Positions 50,923 to 60,207 of a DNA stretch of 64,000 bases are shown piece by piece. The stretch is from Bacteroidales bacterium UBA6360 (GTDB lineage: Bacteria > Bacteroidota > Bacteroidia > Bacteroidales > UBA932), in assembly GCA_002440085.1 (NCBI GenBank), contig DJRM01000046.1:7329-71328 (forward strand), given 5' to 3'. Positions within the stretch are counted from its first letter, which is position 1, and each line of letters begins with the position of its first letter. A program made the position numbers and the translations under genes. The notes beneath the pieces were generated by a model. That model did no database searches, was not told the origin of the DNA, and saw only the letters and a list, made by a program, of their open reading frames with translations.

Positions 50923-52587
50923 CTATTTGTTGCTCCTCTGATAAAGATACCTCTTGATGCTTCTCTTCGGTGTGCGCTCAAAGTCCTCAGGCATAATTTC
51001 CACCGTCTTGATACGGGCATAGTTGGGAAGTTCGTTGTTGGCTTCCTTGACAAGAGACTCGAGATGGGACTGAAGAGCGTCACCGACAAGGCCGTCAAGT
51101 TCCGCCTGATGCAGATCCGGATACACGAGCGCAGTCAGGCCTCCGTTGTCCTCTATGACGAGCGAATCAACAACATATGCCAGGCTGTTGAGCACGGTCT
51201 CGATTTCCTCGGGATAGATATTCTGCCCCGACGGTCCGAGAATCATGCACTTGGAGCGTCCCTTGAGGAAAAGATACCCCTCGCTGTCAAGCACTCCCAT
51301 ATCTCCGGTCTTGAACCATCCGTCTTCCGTAAACACGGCGTCCGTCGCCTCCTGATTCTTGTAATATCCGAGGAAAACGTTGTCTCCCTTGACGAGGACT
51401 TCGCCCGGAATATTCTCGGGGTCAGAGGAATCTATCCTTATCGTCATGTTCGGAGCAGCCTTCCCGCATGAATACAGTTTCGTCGTGGACCAGTCGTCGT
51501 ATGCTATGATAGGTCCGCATTCTGTCATTCCGTAGCCGACGGTAAACGGAAAATGTATTTTCTTGAAGAATGCCTCAACATCCCTGTTGAACGCAGCACC
51601 GCCGATGATGATTTCGTGGAACCTTCCTCCGAATGCCCCCACGAGTTCCGATTTTATCTTATTGAGTATCAATTGGTCTACAATAGGCACGCGCAACATC
51701 TGCCGGATGCCGTTCTTCTCAAGCACAGGGCGCACCTTGCTCTTGTAAATCTTCTCGATGACAAGAGGAACCGAGATCACGAGATCCGGTTTCACCTCCG
51801 CAAGTGCCTCCATAATAATCTTCGGACTCGGAATGCGGGTAAGGAAATGCACGTGCACGCCCTTGTAGAGCTGATAGAGAACCTCGAACATCAGTCCATA
51901 CATGTGCGCGGAAGGGAGCATGGCTATGATGTTTGTGGTGTTGTTCATATACGGGCAGGCAATTTCCGCGAACTCAATGTTTGACTGGATGGTTCTGTAC
52001 GGGATCATCACGCCCTTTGAGAATCCCGATGTTCCGGAAGTGTAGTTGATGAGAGCCAATTCATCAGGTTTGTCCTCGTAGTAGTTCATGTCGGACGGGC
52101 CGAATGATTCGGGATATTTCTCGCCGAAAAGGCTGTTGAGATGTTCGCGGGCGTAGGTAATGTCTTCCGATGAGGAATAGATGAGCTTGAAGGTGTCAAC
52201 CCTCACTATCGCCTGGACGCCCGGCATCTCAGACTCTGAAAGACCCTCCCATACAATCGGATCCACGAAAAGTACCCGAGCCTCGGAATGGTTCACCAGA
52301 TGGTGGATGTTGCCGGCCTTAAATTCGTGGAGAATAGGCACGGGGACGGCCCCATAGGTCATTGCCGAAAGAAATGAAACCGCCCAGTTGACCTGATTTC
52401 TCGCACAGATTGCCACCTTGTCCCCCTTCTGCAGACCGCAGTGCTCGAAAAGGATATGGAGCTTGGCGATTCTCTCGGCAAGATCCCTGTAGAAAATTGT
52501 AGTCCCCTTATAGTTTGAAAGAGCCATGCACTCCCAATTCTCGCGGAAGGCCTGCTCGAACATTTTGTTCACTGATCTGTAAATCAT
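50923..52587 (-). CDS. Long-chain fatty acid--CoA ligase / AMP-binding enzyme
   Basis: A 554-residue adenylate-forming enzyme: ALINYTSGTSGFSKGVMIPY (P-loop), VGYGMTECGPIIAYDD (A5 motif), GWFKTGDMGVLDSEGYLFLK (A7-A8) and a C-terminal RTPKRSIKRYLY with the catalytic Lys. It activates a carboxylic acid as acyl-AMP then acyl-CoA. Exact chain length cannot be told. It is preceded by an unknown membrane protein gene, 45 bases away. Confidence 0.92.
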   Translation of the reverse strand: MIYRSVNKMFEQAFRENWECMALSNYKGTTIFYRDLAERIAKLHILFEHCGLQKGDKVAICARNQVNWAVSFLSAMTYGAVPVPILHEFKAGNIHHLVNHSEARVLFVDPIVWEGLSESEMPGVQAIVRVDTFKLIYSSSEDITYAREHLNSLFGEKYPESFGPSDMNYYEDKPDELALINYTSGTSGFSKGVMIPYRTIQSNIEFAEIACPYMNNTTNIIAMLPSAHMYGLMFEVLYQLYKGVHVHFLTRIPSPKIIMEALAEVKPDLVISVPLVIEKIYKSKVRPVLEKNGIRQMLRVPIVDQLILNKIKSELVGAFGGRFHEIIIGGAAFNRDVEAFFKKIHFPFTVGYGMTECGPIIAYDDWSTTKLYSCGKAAPNMTIRIDSSDPENIPGEVLVKGDNVFLGYYKNQEATDAVFTEDGWFKTGDMGVLDSEGYLFLKGRSKCMILGPSGQNIYPEEIETVLNSLAYVVDSLVIEDNGGLTALVYPDLHQAELDGLVGDALQSHLESLVKEANNELPNYARIKTVEIMPEDFERTPKRSIKRYLYQRSNK

Positions 52588-52632
52588 TCTGTATGTCTTT
52601 AATTAAACTTTGCCGACATTGTCTTTCCGGCG

Positions 52633-54843
52633 CTATCTTATTTTAATCTTCTGTGTCTTTCCGTTATAACTCCTTGCCGTGAGCACCCCGTCCTCCGCGA
52701 CAGTCACGTCAGCATCCGGAAGCAGCATCGCGTCTCCGGAGAAATTTGTCAAAGCCTCGCCGCCCATGAACGGGAAAATCAGCGTCTGGCGCGAGGTGCG
52801 CACCACCCAGAAGGAACTACCGCCCGAAACGACGCGCTCCGGAAGCGAAACAATCGTGTCTTCCGAAGTGATGTCCTTCCAACCGTCCGGAACCTTGCCC
52901 TGAAGGTTGTACATCCTCACGGTGTTGTCATCGTGCAGGACGAGAATGTTGTATTTCCTCGCGCCGCTGAAGTCAAAGACCGCGGGACCGAGCACAATTT
53001 TCTTGCCGAGTTCCAGCGGAAACGGTTTCACGAAGCGTCCGAGACGGTCTATAAGGTATATCTTCGAGCCGGAACCGAAGAGGAACTGAATTTTTCCATT
53101 CGCGAAATAATCAACGTTGGAGACCGTTCCGCACAGTTTCTCGGAGAAAGGCACGGTCCATATTCCCTTTCCGTTCTCATCCCTGAGACTGAGGGTCAGG
53201 TTCGCGTTCTGAACAAAGCTGTTGTTCTTGCCGGTAGCAGAATTTCTGACGGCGAACGGTCCTCCCGGCACGGTTATATGAACGTCACGTTCCGTCTCCG
53301 GTGCCTTTGAACGCTTCATTTCAGCCCGAGCCACACGAAGTTCAAACGTAAGGTCTGATTTCTTTTCTGAAGACAGGCAAAGGAACGCCGGCATTATGTC
53401 GCAGTCTGCAAGCTTGCCGGAAATTTTTGACGATGCCTCGTGGTTGAAGACTGATGTCGGAGCCGAAGCGTCTTCATCTAAAGAAAGATAGAGGACAGCT
53501 GTTCCGGAGGAGGGAATGGAAGACTTGAGAGAGGCGTCACACAGCTTTGAATAGAGGCTGTACTCACCGGCTCTTCCTGAAGCCCATTCCCCGACGGCGT
53601 CACGAGCCCCGGTCACGAGCCAGCCGCCAGTGCAGAAAGAGCAGCTCTCATCCTCGCGGGCGAAAACATCGCCGAAAAGTGACGCCATATACCCGCCGTA
53701 TGCAAACGACCGGATTTCAGCGGTTTCCTTTATCTTTGAAGAACGAAGAAGATTTACAGTCTGGATTTTTCCGCCGCTCACAAAAGAGACGACGGCAACT
53801 TCAGACGGACGGAGCGATGACATCCATTCGGAAGGAGAAGTCCCGCAGGCAGAGGCAAGTGCCTTACGTCTATTCTGTACTTCATTGAGTTTCATACGCT
53901 TGTCGAGCCAGCTGTCGTATGCGCTCACATACTCCGAGGCGGACGCCAGAGGAAGAGACAAGGCATACAGCGTGTTCGCCGGAGCAACGGAAAAAACATC
54001 GCAGGAGGCCGACTTCAGAGATGCTGGGACACCGGCAAAGTCCGTAGGCCTGCCCAAGAACACTTTTCCATAAAGTTCAACTCCTGTTTCGTCAAACGAC
54101 AGCTCGGCTCCTGCCCAGTCAGAGAAAGACGCAAGAAACTTAAAGTACGGACGACACTCGGAAGACAGCACCGCAGGGAATATGTGCTCGGATTCCGCCA
54201 TGGAGACGAACAGCTCGGACGGAGCCGATATTTTTGACGTCACGGATGCGAAACCGATTGATTCATATATTGAGACGCCGTCATTGAGATGCCTCAGGGA
54301 AGAATTTATGATGTTGTCTGACGGAGAGACAAGCAGGATTCTCCTGCCGCGAAGTTCCTGTGCAACGGAGAGAATCTTCGAACAGTCGCAGTCATTGAAC
54401 GAAAGTCCCGCACCGGAGGCGAGTGAAGAAAGCAGGATTGCCTCATCGTCAAAGCCTGTATCCCCAGCCCTGCCGGCGTCAAAGATGTAGAGAGGAACCA
54501 AGTTCTGGGAATAAAGGAATGAGACGACTACCGCGCGCTTCGACAATTCCGAAAACTTTCCTGCAGCCACGGCATCCGCAACAGCCTTCCCGAAGCCTCC
54601 GCGTCCCTTTGCCGGAGGAGTGTCAAGCGCAAGTATCCTTTCCGAAGCCGTTCTGAGATCCGAAAACTTCCCCACAGCCACGGCATTGGACGGCACGGCA
54701 CAGAACAAAGCCTCGGATTTCTTCACCGGGATGGCTCCGTCAGAGGAATCGCTTCCGCCGTACAGCAGGACAATCAGTACGGCCACGCCAGCAATCATAG
54801 CCGCCAGTACCGAAAGCCCGACAACAATAGCCTTTTTGTTCAT
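52633..54843 (-). CDS. Uncharacterised membrane-anchored protein with C-terminal beta-propeller-like part
   Basis: A 736-residue protein, not recognised. One N-terminal helix (about 5-28) anchors it. Residues about 40-500 are rich in Ser and Ala and contain repeated short strands (CAVPSNAVAVGKFSDL resembles the opening of DUF3352-type proteins, an uncertain match). Residues about 540-736 have blades typical of a small propeller or PQQ-like sheet (LTLSLRDENGKGIWTVPFSE, DRLGRFVKPFPLELGK, NILVLHDDNTVRMYNLQGK). It sits between the acyl-CoA ligase and ridA. Probably periplasmic; no enzyme motif was seen. Confidence 0.7.
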   Translation of the reverse strand: MNKKAIVVGLSVLAAMIAGVAVLIVLLYGGSDSSDGAIPVKKSEALFCAVPSNAVAVGKFSDLRTASERILALDTPPAKGRGGFGKAVADAVAAGKFSELSKRAVVVSFLYSQNLVPLYIFDAGRAGDTGFDDEAILLSSLASGAGLSFNDCDCSKILSVAQELRGRRILLVSPSDNIINSSLRHLNDGVSIYESIGFASVTSKISAPSELFVSMAESEHIFPAVLSSECRPYFKFLASFSDWAGAELSFDETGVELYGKVFLGRPTDFAGVPASLKSASCDVFSVAPANTLYALSLPLASASEYVSAYDSWLDKRMKLNEVQNRRKALASACGTSPSEWMSSLRPSEVAVVSFVSGGKIQTVNLLRSSKIKETAEIRSFAYGGYMASLFGDVFAREDESCSFCTGGWLVTGARDAVGEWASGRAGEYSLYSKLCDASLKSSIPSSGTAVLYLSLDEDASAPTSVFNHEASSKISGKLADCDIMPAFLCLSSEKKSDLTFELRVARAEMKRSKAPETERDVHITVPGGPFAVRNSATGKNNSFVQNANLTLSLRDENGKGIWTVPFSEKLCGTVSNVDYFANGKIQFLFGSGSKIYLIDRLGRFVKPFPLELGKKIVLGPAVFDFSGARKYNILVLHDDNTVRMYNLQGKVPDGWKDITSEDTIVSLPERVVSGGSSFWVVRTSRQTLIFPFMGGEALTNFSGDAMLLPDADVTVAEDGVLTARSYNGKTQKIKIR

Positions 54844-54853
54844 AGCGCGAAAA

Positions 54854-55231
54854 CTATTCTCTCACGGCGATTGCCTCAATCTCGACTTTCACGCCGAGAG
54901 GAAGAGCCGCCGCCTGGAAACAGGCGCGCGCAGGCATCTTTCCCGTAAAGTATTCTGCATAAACGGCATTCATTGCCTTGAAGTCCGCGATGTCGGCAAG
55001 AAGAACGGTGGTTTTCACGACATCCGTATATGACAGTCCGGCTTCACGCAGGATCGCTCCGACATTCTTCAGCGCCTGCCTGGACTGCGCCTCAATGGTC
55101 TCAGGAACACTCCCGTCCGCAGGATTCACCGGAATCTGCCCGGAAACCCAGATTGTTCCGTTCACCTCAACTGCCTGAGAATAAGGACCGACTGCCTTGG
55201 GAGCATTCTCCGTTGCTATAATCTTTTTCAT
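54854..55231 (-). CDS. ridA: RidA family enamine/imine deaminase
   Basis: A 125-residue protein that hydrolyses reactive enamines and imines formed by PLP enzymes. GPYSQAVEVNGTIWVSGQIP, NVGAILREAGLSYTDVVKTT (with the linking residues), and C-terminal PARACFQAAALPLGVKVEIE with the catalytic Arg are present. Promoter -7 box at 55259-55266. Confidence 0.96.
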   Translation of the reverse strand: MKKIIATENAPKAVGPYSQAVEVNGTIWVSGQIPVNPADGSVPETIEAQSRQALKNVGAILREAGLSYTDVVKTTVLLADIADFKAMNAVYAEYFTGKMPARACFQAAALPLGVKVEIEAIAVRE

Positions 55232-55258
55232 CGCTTCAAAAATTTACGTTCAGAAGTG

Positions 55259-55266
55259 CAAAGGTA
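55259..55266 (-). promoter_or_regulatory. -7 box of ridA
   Basis: TACCTTTG on the minus strand, 27 bases before the ATG. It directly follows the hairpin that ends the upstream rpmF-tRNA transcript. Confidence 0.65.
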
Positions 55267-55307
55267 CGAAAAAAGGATGACTTGCTGCCAAATCATCCTT
55301 TTTTTCG
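55266..55307. terminator. Bidirectional terminator after tRNA-Arg
   Basis: CGAAAAAAGGATGA and TCATCCTTTTTTTCG pair around a 12-base loop, with T-runs on both strands. It begins right at the 3' end of the tRNA. Confidence 0.8.
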
Positions 55308-55379
55308 TAGTCCCGAGCAGAATCGAACTGCTATCTAAAGTTTAGGAAACTTCCATTCTATCCGTTGAACTACGGGACC
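55308..55379 (-). tRNA. tRNA-Arg(CCU)
   Basis: A 72-base cloverleaf: acceptor GGTCCCG/CGGGACT, D arm GTTC/GAAT, anticodon stem GAAGT/ACTTT with loop TTCCTAA (anticodon CCT), T arm AGCAG-TTCGATT-CTGCT, discriminator A, no encoded CCA. It reads AGG. Only 17 bases separate it from the rpmF stop, with no promoter between, so it is likely processed from the yceD-rpmF transcript. Confidence 0.96.
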
Positions 55380-55396
55380 ATCAAAAGAAGAGGGGA

Positions 55397-55579
55397 TTAC
55401 TCGCCCTTCTTCTCTATAATCTGACGACCACGATAGTAGCCGCACTCTGGACATACTCTGTGGAACATTATGGTTGCACCGCAGTTTGAGCAGGTTGCAA
55501 GTGTAGGGACCACAGCTACATCGTGAGTTCTTCTCTTGTCACGCCTCTGTTTTGAGGCCTTTCGTTTCGGATGTGCCAT
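55397..55579 (-). CDS. rpmF: 50S ribosomal protein L32
   Basis: A 60-residue product with MAHPKRKASKQRRDKRRTH at the start and a zinc-ribbon C-x2-C...C-x2-C (CSNCGATIMFHRVCPECGYY). It follows the YceD-like gene by 36 bases, the usual bacterial order. fabH/plsX, often next in other genomes, are absent here. Confidence 0.96.
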   Translation of the reverse strand: MAHPKRKASKQRRDKRRTHDVAVVPTLATCSNCGATIMFHRVCPECGYYRGRQIIEKKGE

Positions 55580-55615
55580 ATTATTATACTTTTAATTATT
55601 TTATTATCAAACCTT

Positions 55616-56155
55616 TTATTCCTTGCCGAACATACCCTTCAATGCGGCGAACGGGCTGGAAGAGCCGTCGTCCGAAGATGTCTGCGGAGCACCGCTGTCA
55701 TTTCCGAAGCCGCAGAGATGTTTCAAAGCCTCGGGGTTGCACCCGCCCTCTTCGTGGTGACGCTGGAGCGGCAGACTCAGGCAGACATAGTCGTATGCCG
55801 TCTGGCTGAGATCGAGCTCCGCGTTGTCCTGTGAAAGATAGAGCACTTCCCGTCCCCCGTCCTGCTGTTCCTGTGTCTTGCCCTCACCGAACTTCACCTC
55901 AAGAAGCACGGTGCGGCTGACCGGAAGGACAAGGTCTTCGAGACATCTGTCACATTCAACCGTCACGTTTCCTTCAAGCGTCATGTCAATCCCGATGTAG
56001 CTGCCGCTCTTGTCGACAGTCACCGTCGTCCGGACATCCGCATCAAGGATTTCCGCATTGCCATATTCAACAAAGAACTCTTTGCGCAGCTTTCCTTCAA
56101 ACACCGTCTTTCCGGAAGGCAATCCATTCAGAGCTATAAGTAAAAAATTCTCCAT
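55616..56155 (-). CDS. yceD: YceD/DUF177 family protein
   Basis: A 179-residue protein of the family co-encoded with L32 and involved in 23S rRNA metabolism in other organisms. VTVECDRCLEDLVLPVSRTV is the diagnostic C-x2-C region, followed by LDLSQTAYDYVCLSLPLQRH. The ATG at 56155 was preferred to a TTG at 56164; the -7 box at 56188-56181 fits. Confidence 0.92.
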   Translation of the reverse strand: MENFLLIALNGLPSGKTVFEGKLRKEFFVEYGNAEILDADVRTTVTVDKSGSYIGIDMTLEGNVTVECDRCLEDLVLPVSRTVLLEVKFGEGKTQEQQDGGREVLYLSQDNAELDLSQTAYDYVCLSLPLQRHHEEGGCNPEALKHLCGFGNDSGAPQTSSDDGSSSPFAALKGMFGKE

Positions 56156-56180
56156 AGACACCAAAATAGATTTGAGCCGA

Positions 56181-56188
56181 CAAAGATA
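56181..56188 (-). promoter_or_regulatory. -7 box of the yceD-rpmF-tRNA-Arg operon
   Basis: TATCTTTG on the minus strand, 25 bases before the ATG; a TTG lies 20 bases upstream as a possible -33 box. Confidence 0.65.
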
Positions 56189-56243
56189 GAAATAATTTTT
56201 GCTAAAATCAATTCTATCCGTCAGTTTTTGTCTTCACAGGCAA

Positions 56244-58055
<1,812 letters not shown>

Positions 58056-58082
58056 ATGTTATCTGCTATAATTTTCGGGCTG

Positions 58083-58090
58083 CAAAGGTA
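58083..58090 (-). promoter_or_regulatory. -7 box of typA
   Basis: TACCTTTG on the minus strand, 27 bases before the typA ATG. Confidence 0.65.
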
Positions 58091-58129
58091 TAAAAAAAAA
58101 GGAATATAGACCGAAAAGAATGAAAAAGA

Positions 58130-58169
58130 TGGAAAGAAAAAGGAGACGGACCTCCAATGATCCGTCTCC
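58130..58169 (-). terminator. Terminator of tRNA-Leu
   Basis: Perfect 9-bp arms GGAGACGGA (58142-58150) and TCCGTCTCC (58161-58169), with TTTTTCTTTCC after the stem on the minus strand. It begins 9 bases after the tRNA. Confidence 0.88.
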
Positions 58170-58177
58170 TTGTCCAG

Positions 58178-58261
58178 TGCGCGAGACCAGAGTCGAACTG
58201 GCACGCCATTGCTGGCACTACCTTCTGAGAGTAGCGCGTCTACCAATTTCGCCACCCGCGC
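58178..58261 (-). tRNA. tRNA-Leu(CAG)
   Basis: An 84-base class II tRNA: acceptor GCGCGGG/CTCGCGC, anticodon stem CTACT/GGTAG with loop CTCAGAA (anticodon CAG), long variable arm TGCCAGCAATGGCG, T arm GCCAG-TTCGACT-CTGGT, discriminator A, no encoded CCA. It reads CTG. Confidence 0.96.
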
Positions 58262-58274
58262 TCAGAATGGAGTG

Positions 58275-58282
58275 CAAAGTTA
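58275..58282 (-). promoter_or_regulatory. -7 box of tRNA-Leu
   Basis: TAACTTTG on the minus strand, 13 bases before the mature 5' end, so the 5' leader is short. Confidence 0.65.
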
Positions 58283-58365
58283 CAAAAACTTTTCATATTC
58301 CGAACCAATGGAGCGAAATAAAGACAAAATATTTTGATGGACACGCCTTTCGAGACTATCCGCCT

Positions 58366-59205
58366 TCAGAATTCGATGTCGACATCATAACTATGTTCCC
58401 AGGCGCCAACGGCTATGTTGAGCTTCGTGCAGGCATAATCTATCCTCACGACTATGTCCTGAAGGTCAGCCGCCGTCCAGTCATAGCCGCATTGGTTGAT
58501 GTAGTTTCCGAGGGCGAAGGTCTTCAGTGAGGTAAAGTCCTCCATCACAGACAACCTGAGTGAAGAATCAGTCTGACGCGGAAGTGAGAGTTCACGGACA
58601 AGCTCAGCTCCGGAGTTGCCGCCGGAAGCCGCATCCGCAGAGGGCACGAGATAATGGCTGAACACACCACGACGCGGACTTCCGTCGATGCGGTATCCGT
58701 CTATGTTCCCGCAGACATTAAGTTCAAACGGCCAGTCCATGTCGCTCTCGTCCATCATTACCGTCAGCCGGCAATAATTCTTGGCAAGCCGGACTGTCTC
58801 GGTGCAGGTCTCGCAGTCTGTGTCAACGGAGGAAGAGAACATCCGCACATACGGGCAGTCGTCGCCCAAAGGTATCACGAGTCCGTCGTTCCCCACAAAA
58901 CCCGAGGCTTCCTCCGACCACAGATTGACCTGCACACCGGTCCGCGGAACCCGCAATTCATACGCCCCGCCAATCTCGCCGAGGACAAGTGTGTCGGTAT
59001 ACGAAAAGCCACCTTCATCCCGGACAGACAGAATCGCGCGGTCTTCTGTTCCGGACACGTCATCCTCCGGAAACTCAAGTCGGAGCAGGCACGGGCAATC
59101 ACTCCTGTTTTCCTTTATCGAACAGGACAGAAGCAGTAATGCGGCCGACACTGCAGCGGCCAGCCGCTTTACTGTACCTGAATTCAATGCGGACAACGTA
59201 ATCAT
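58366..59205 (-). CDS. FimB/Mfa2-family fimbrial anchor or minor subunit
   Basis: A 279-residue lipoprotein: ALLLLSCSIKENRSDCPCLL is the typical lipobox plus Cys-rich N-terminus of FimB/Mfa2 proteins, which anchor and limit the length of type V pili. AILSVRDEGGFSYTD and VRLAKNYCRLTVMM are beta strands of the first domain, and the end AVGAWEHSYDVDIEF is family-like. Its start overlaps the stop of the FimA-like gene by 4 bases (ATGA), so translation is probably coupled. Confidence 0.87.
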   Translation of the reverse strand: MITLSALNSGTVKRLAAAVSAALLLLSCSIKENRSDCPCLLRLEFPEDDVSGTEDRAILSVRDEGGFSYTDTLVLGEIGGAYELRVPRTGVQVNLWSEEASGFVGNDGLVIPLGDDCPYVRMFSSSVDTDCETCTETVRLAKNYCRLTVMMDESDMDWPFELNVCGNIDGYRIDGSPRRGVFSHYLVPSADAASGGNSGAELVRELSLPRQTDSSLRLSVMEDFTSLKTFALGNYINQCGYDWTAADLQDIVVRIDYACTKLNIAVGAWEHSYDVDIEF

Positions 59206-60197
59206 ATCGTCACGGACTGGACAGTTTCATTCTTCCACGGAGTCACGGTTATTCTGAAACTGGCGCTGCCGATGACAGAGTCGACATCCGGGGTGGCCGC
59301 TCCGAGCCGCGTTATCGTCAGTTCGTTTATGGTATATACCGTATTGCCGTTTATTACCGGAAGAGTTACAGGATAGTAGTAGACATTCCCGCCAATGCCA
59401 GCCTCGACAATGAGCCGCGTGTGACGGGGAACCCATTCTGCGGAAGACGAGTCGGCAGAAACCGGGTTAGGATAGCAGTAGAAATGGTGGGCAGCCGCGT
59501 CCGATGAGCCGAATGCGATCGGGAGCGAGGTCGTTTTCTCATAATAAAGGCAGTCGGCGGACGCCTCATTCACACCCTTGTTAAGCCAGAGTGAGGGTCC
59601 GGAAAACTTTGAAAGCAGGGCATCTCCCGCGACATTTATCAGATAGAGGCTCTTCACCTCAATAGGGGATGACTGATATTGGGGCAGTTCCATCCTGTTG
59701 GTAATCTTTCTGATGACAATCTTTGCGGCAAATCTGTGAACCTCGATGGTCACTGCGACGCTTGCGGCATTGACCGAAACCGCCGTCTGACCGTACATCA
59801 CGAAAGCCTTTCGGCCGTTGTCCGAAAGCAGGGTGGTCATGCCGCGCAGTTCCTCAAGCGTCTTCACACCTCCGGCTTCCGGGGCGTTCACGAGCGCGGC
59901 AACAGTTTTCTTGCCTTTGGTGCAGGACAAGTCGAGACTGCCCGTCGTCCCGGTCTTGTATGCTTCCAGAACGCCTGAGGCATTGAACACGAAAACCTGT
60001 ACGGACGACAGTGTCTTCTCGTCTGCCTCCGAGCCCGTACCCGAAGCTTTCGTCTGCGTTTCAAGAGGTATGTTGACAAGGAGCTCCGCCATTTCCTGCG
60101 GCTGAATCTCTTCGGGGTCATGTACTTCGACGGACTTGCAGCACGCCGTCATGAGAGTTGCGGCAACAGCCGCGGAAAATATAATCTGTGATTTCAT
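59202..60197 (-). CDS. FimA/Mfa1-like fimbrial subunit lipoprotein
   Basis: A 331-residue lipoprotein (LMTAC, Cys19). The N-terminal domain has the P. gingivalis FimA-like pattern DEKTLSSVQVFVFNASGVLE with a preceding T49-K50-A51 motif, and the second domain ends INELTITRLGAATPDVDS and VTPWKNE. Proposed pilus shaft subunit of locus 2. Eleven bases after the DUF3868 gene. Confidence 0.85.
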   Translation of the reverse strand: MKSQIIFSAAVAATLMTACCKSVEVHDPEEIQPQEMAELLVNIPLETQTKASGTGSEADEKTLSSVQVFVFNASGVLEAYKTGTTGSLDLSCTKGKKTVAALVNAPEAGGVKTLEELRGMTTLLSDNGRKAFVMYGQTAVSVNAASVAVTIEVHRFAAKIVIRKITNRMELPQYQSSPIEVKSLYLINVAGDALLSKFSGPSLWLNKGVNEASADCLYYEKTTSLPIAFGSSDAAAHHFYCYPNPVSADSSSAEWVPRHTRLIVEAGIGGNVYYYPVTLPVINGNTVYTINELTITRLGAATPDVDSVIGSASFRITVTPWKNETVQSVTI

Positions 60198-60207
60198 AGA
60201 CTTTTAA

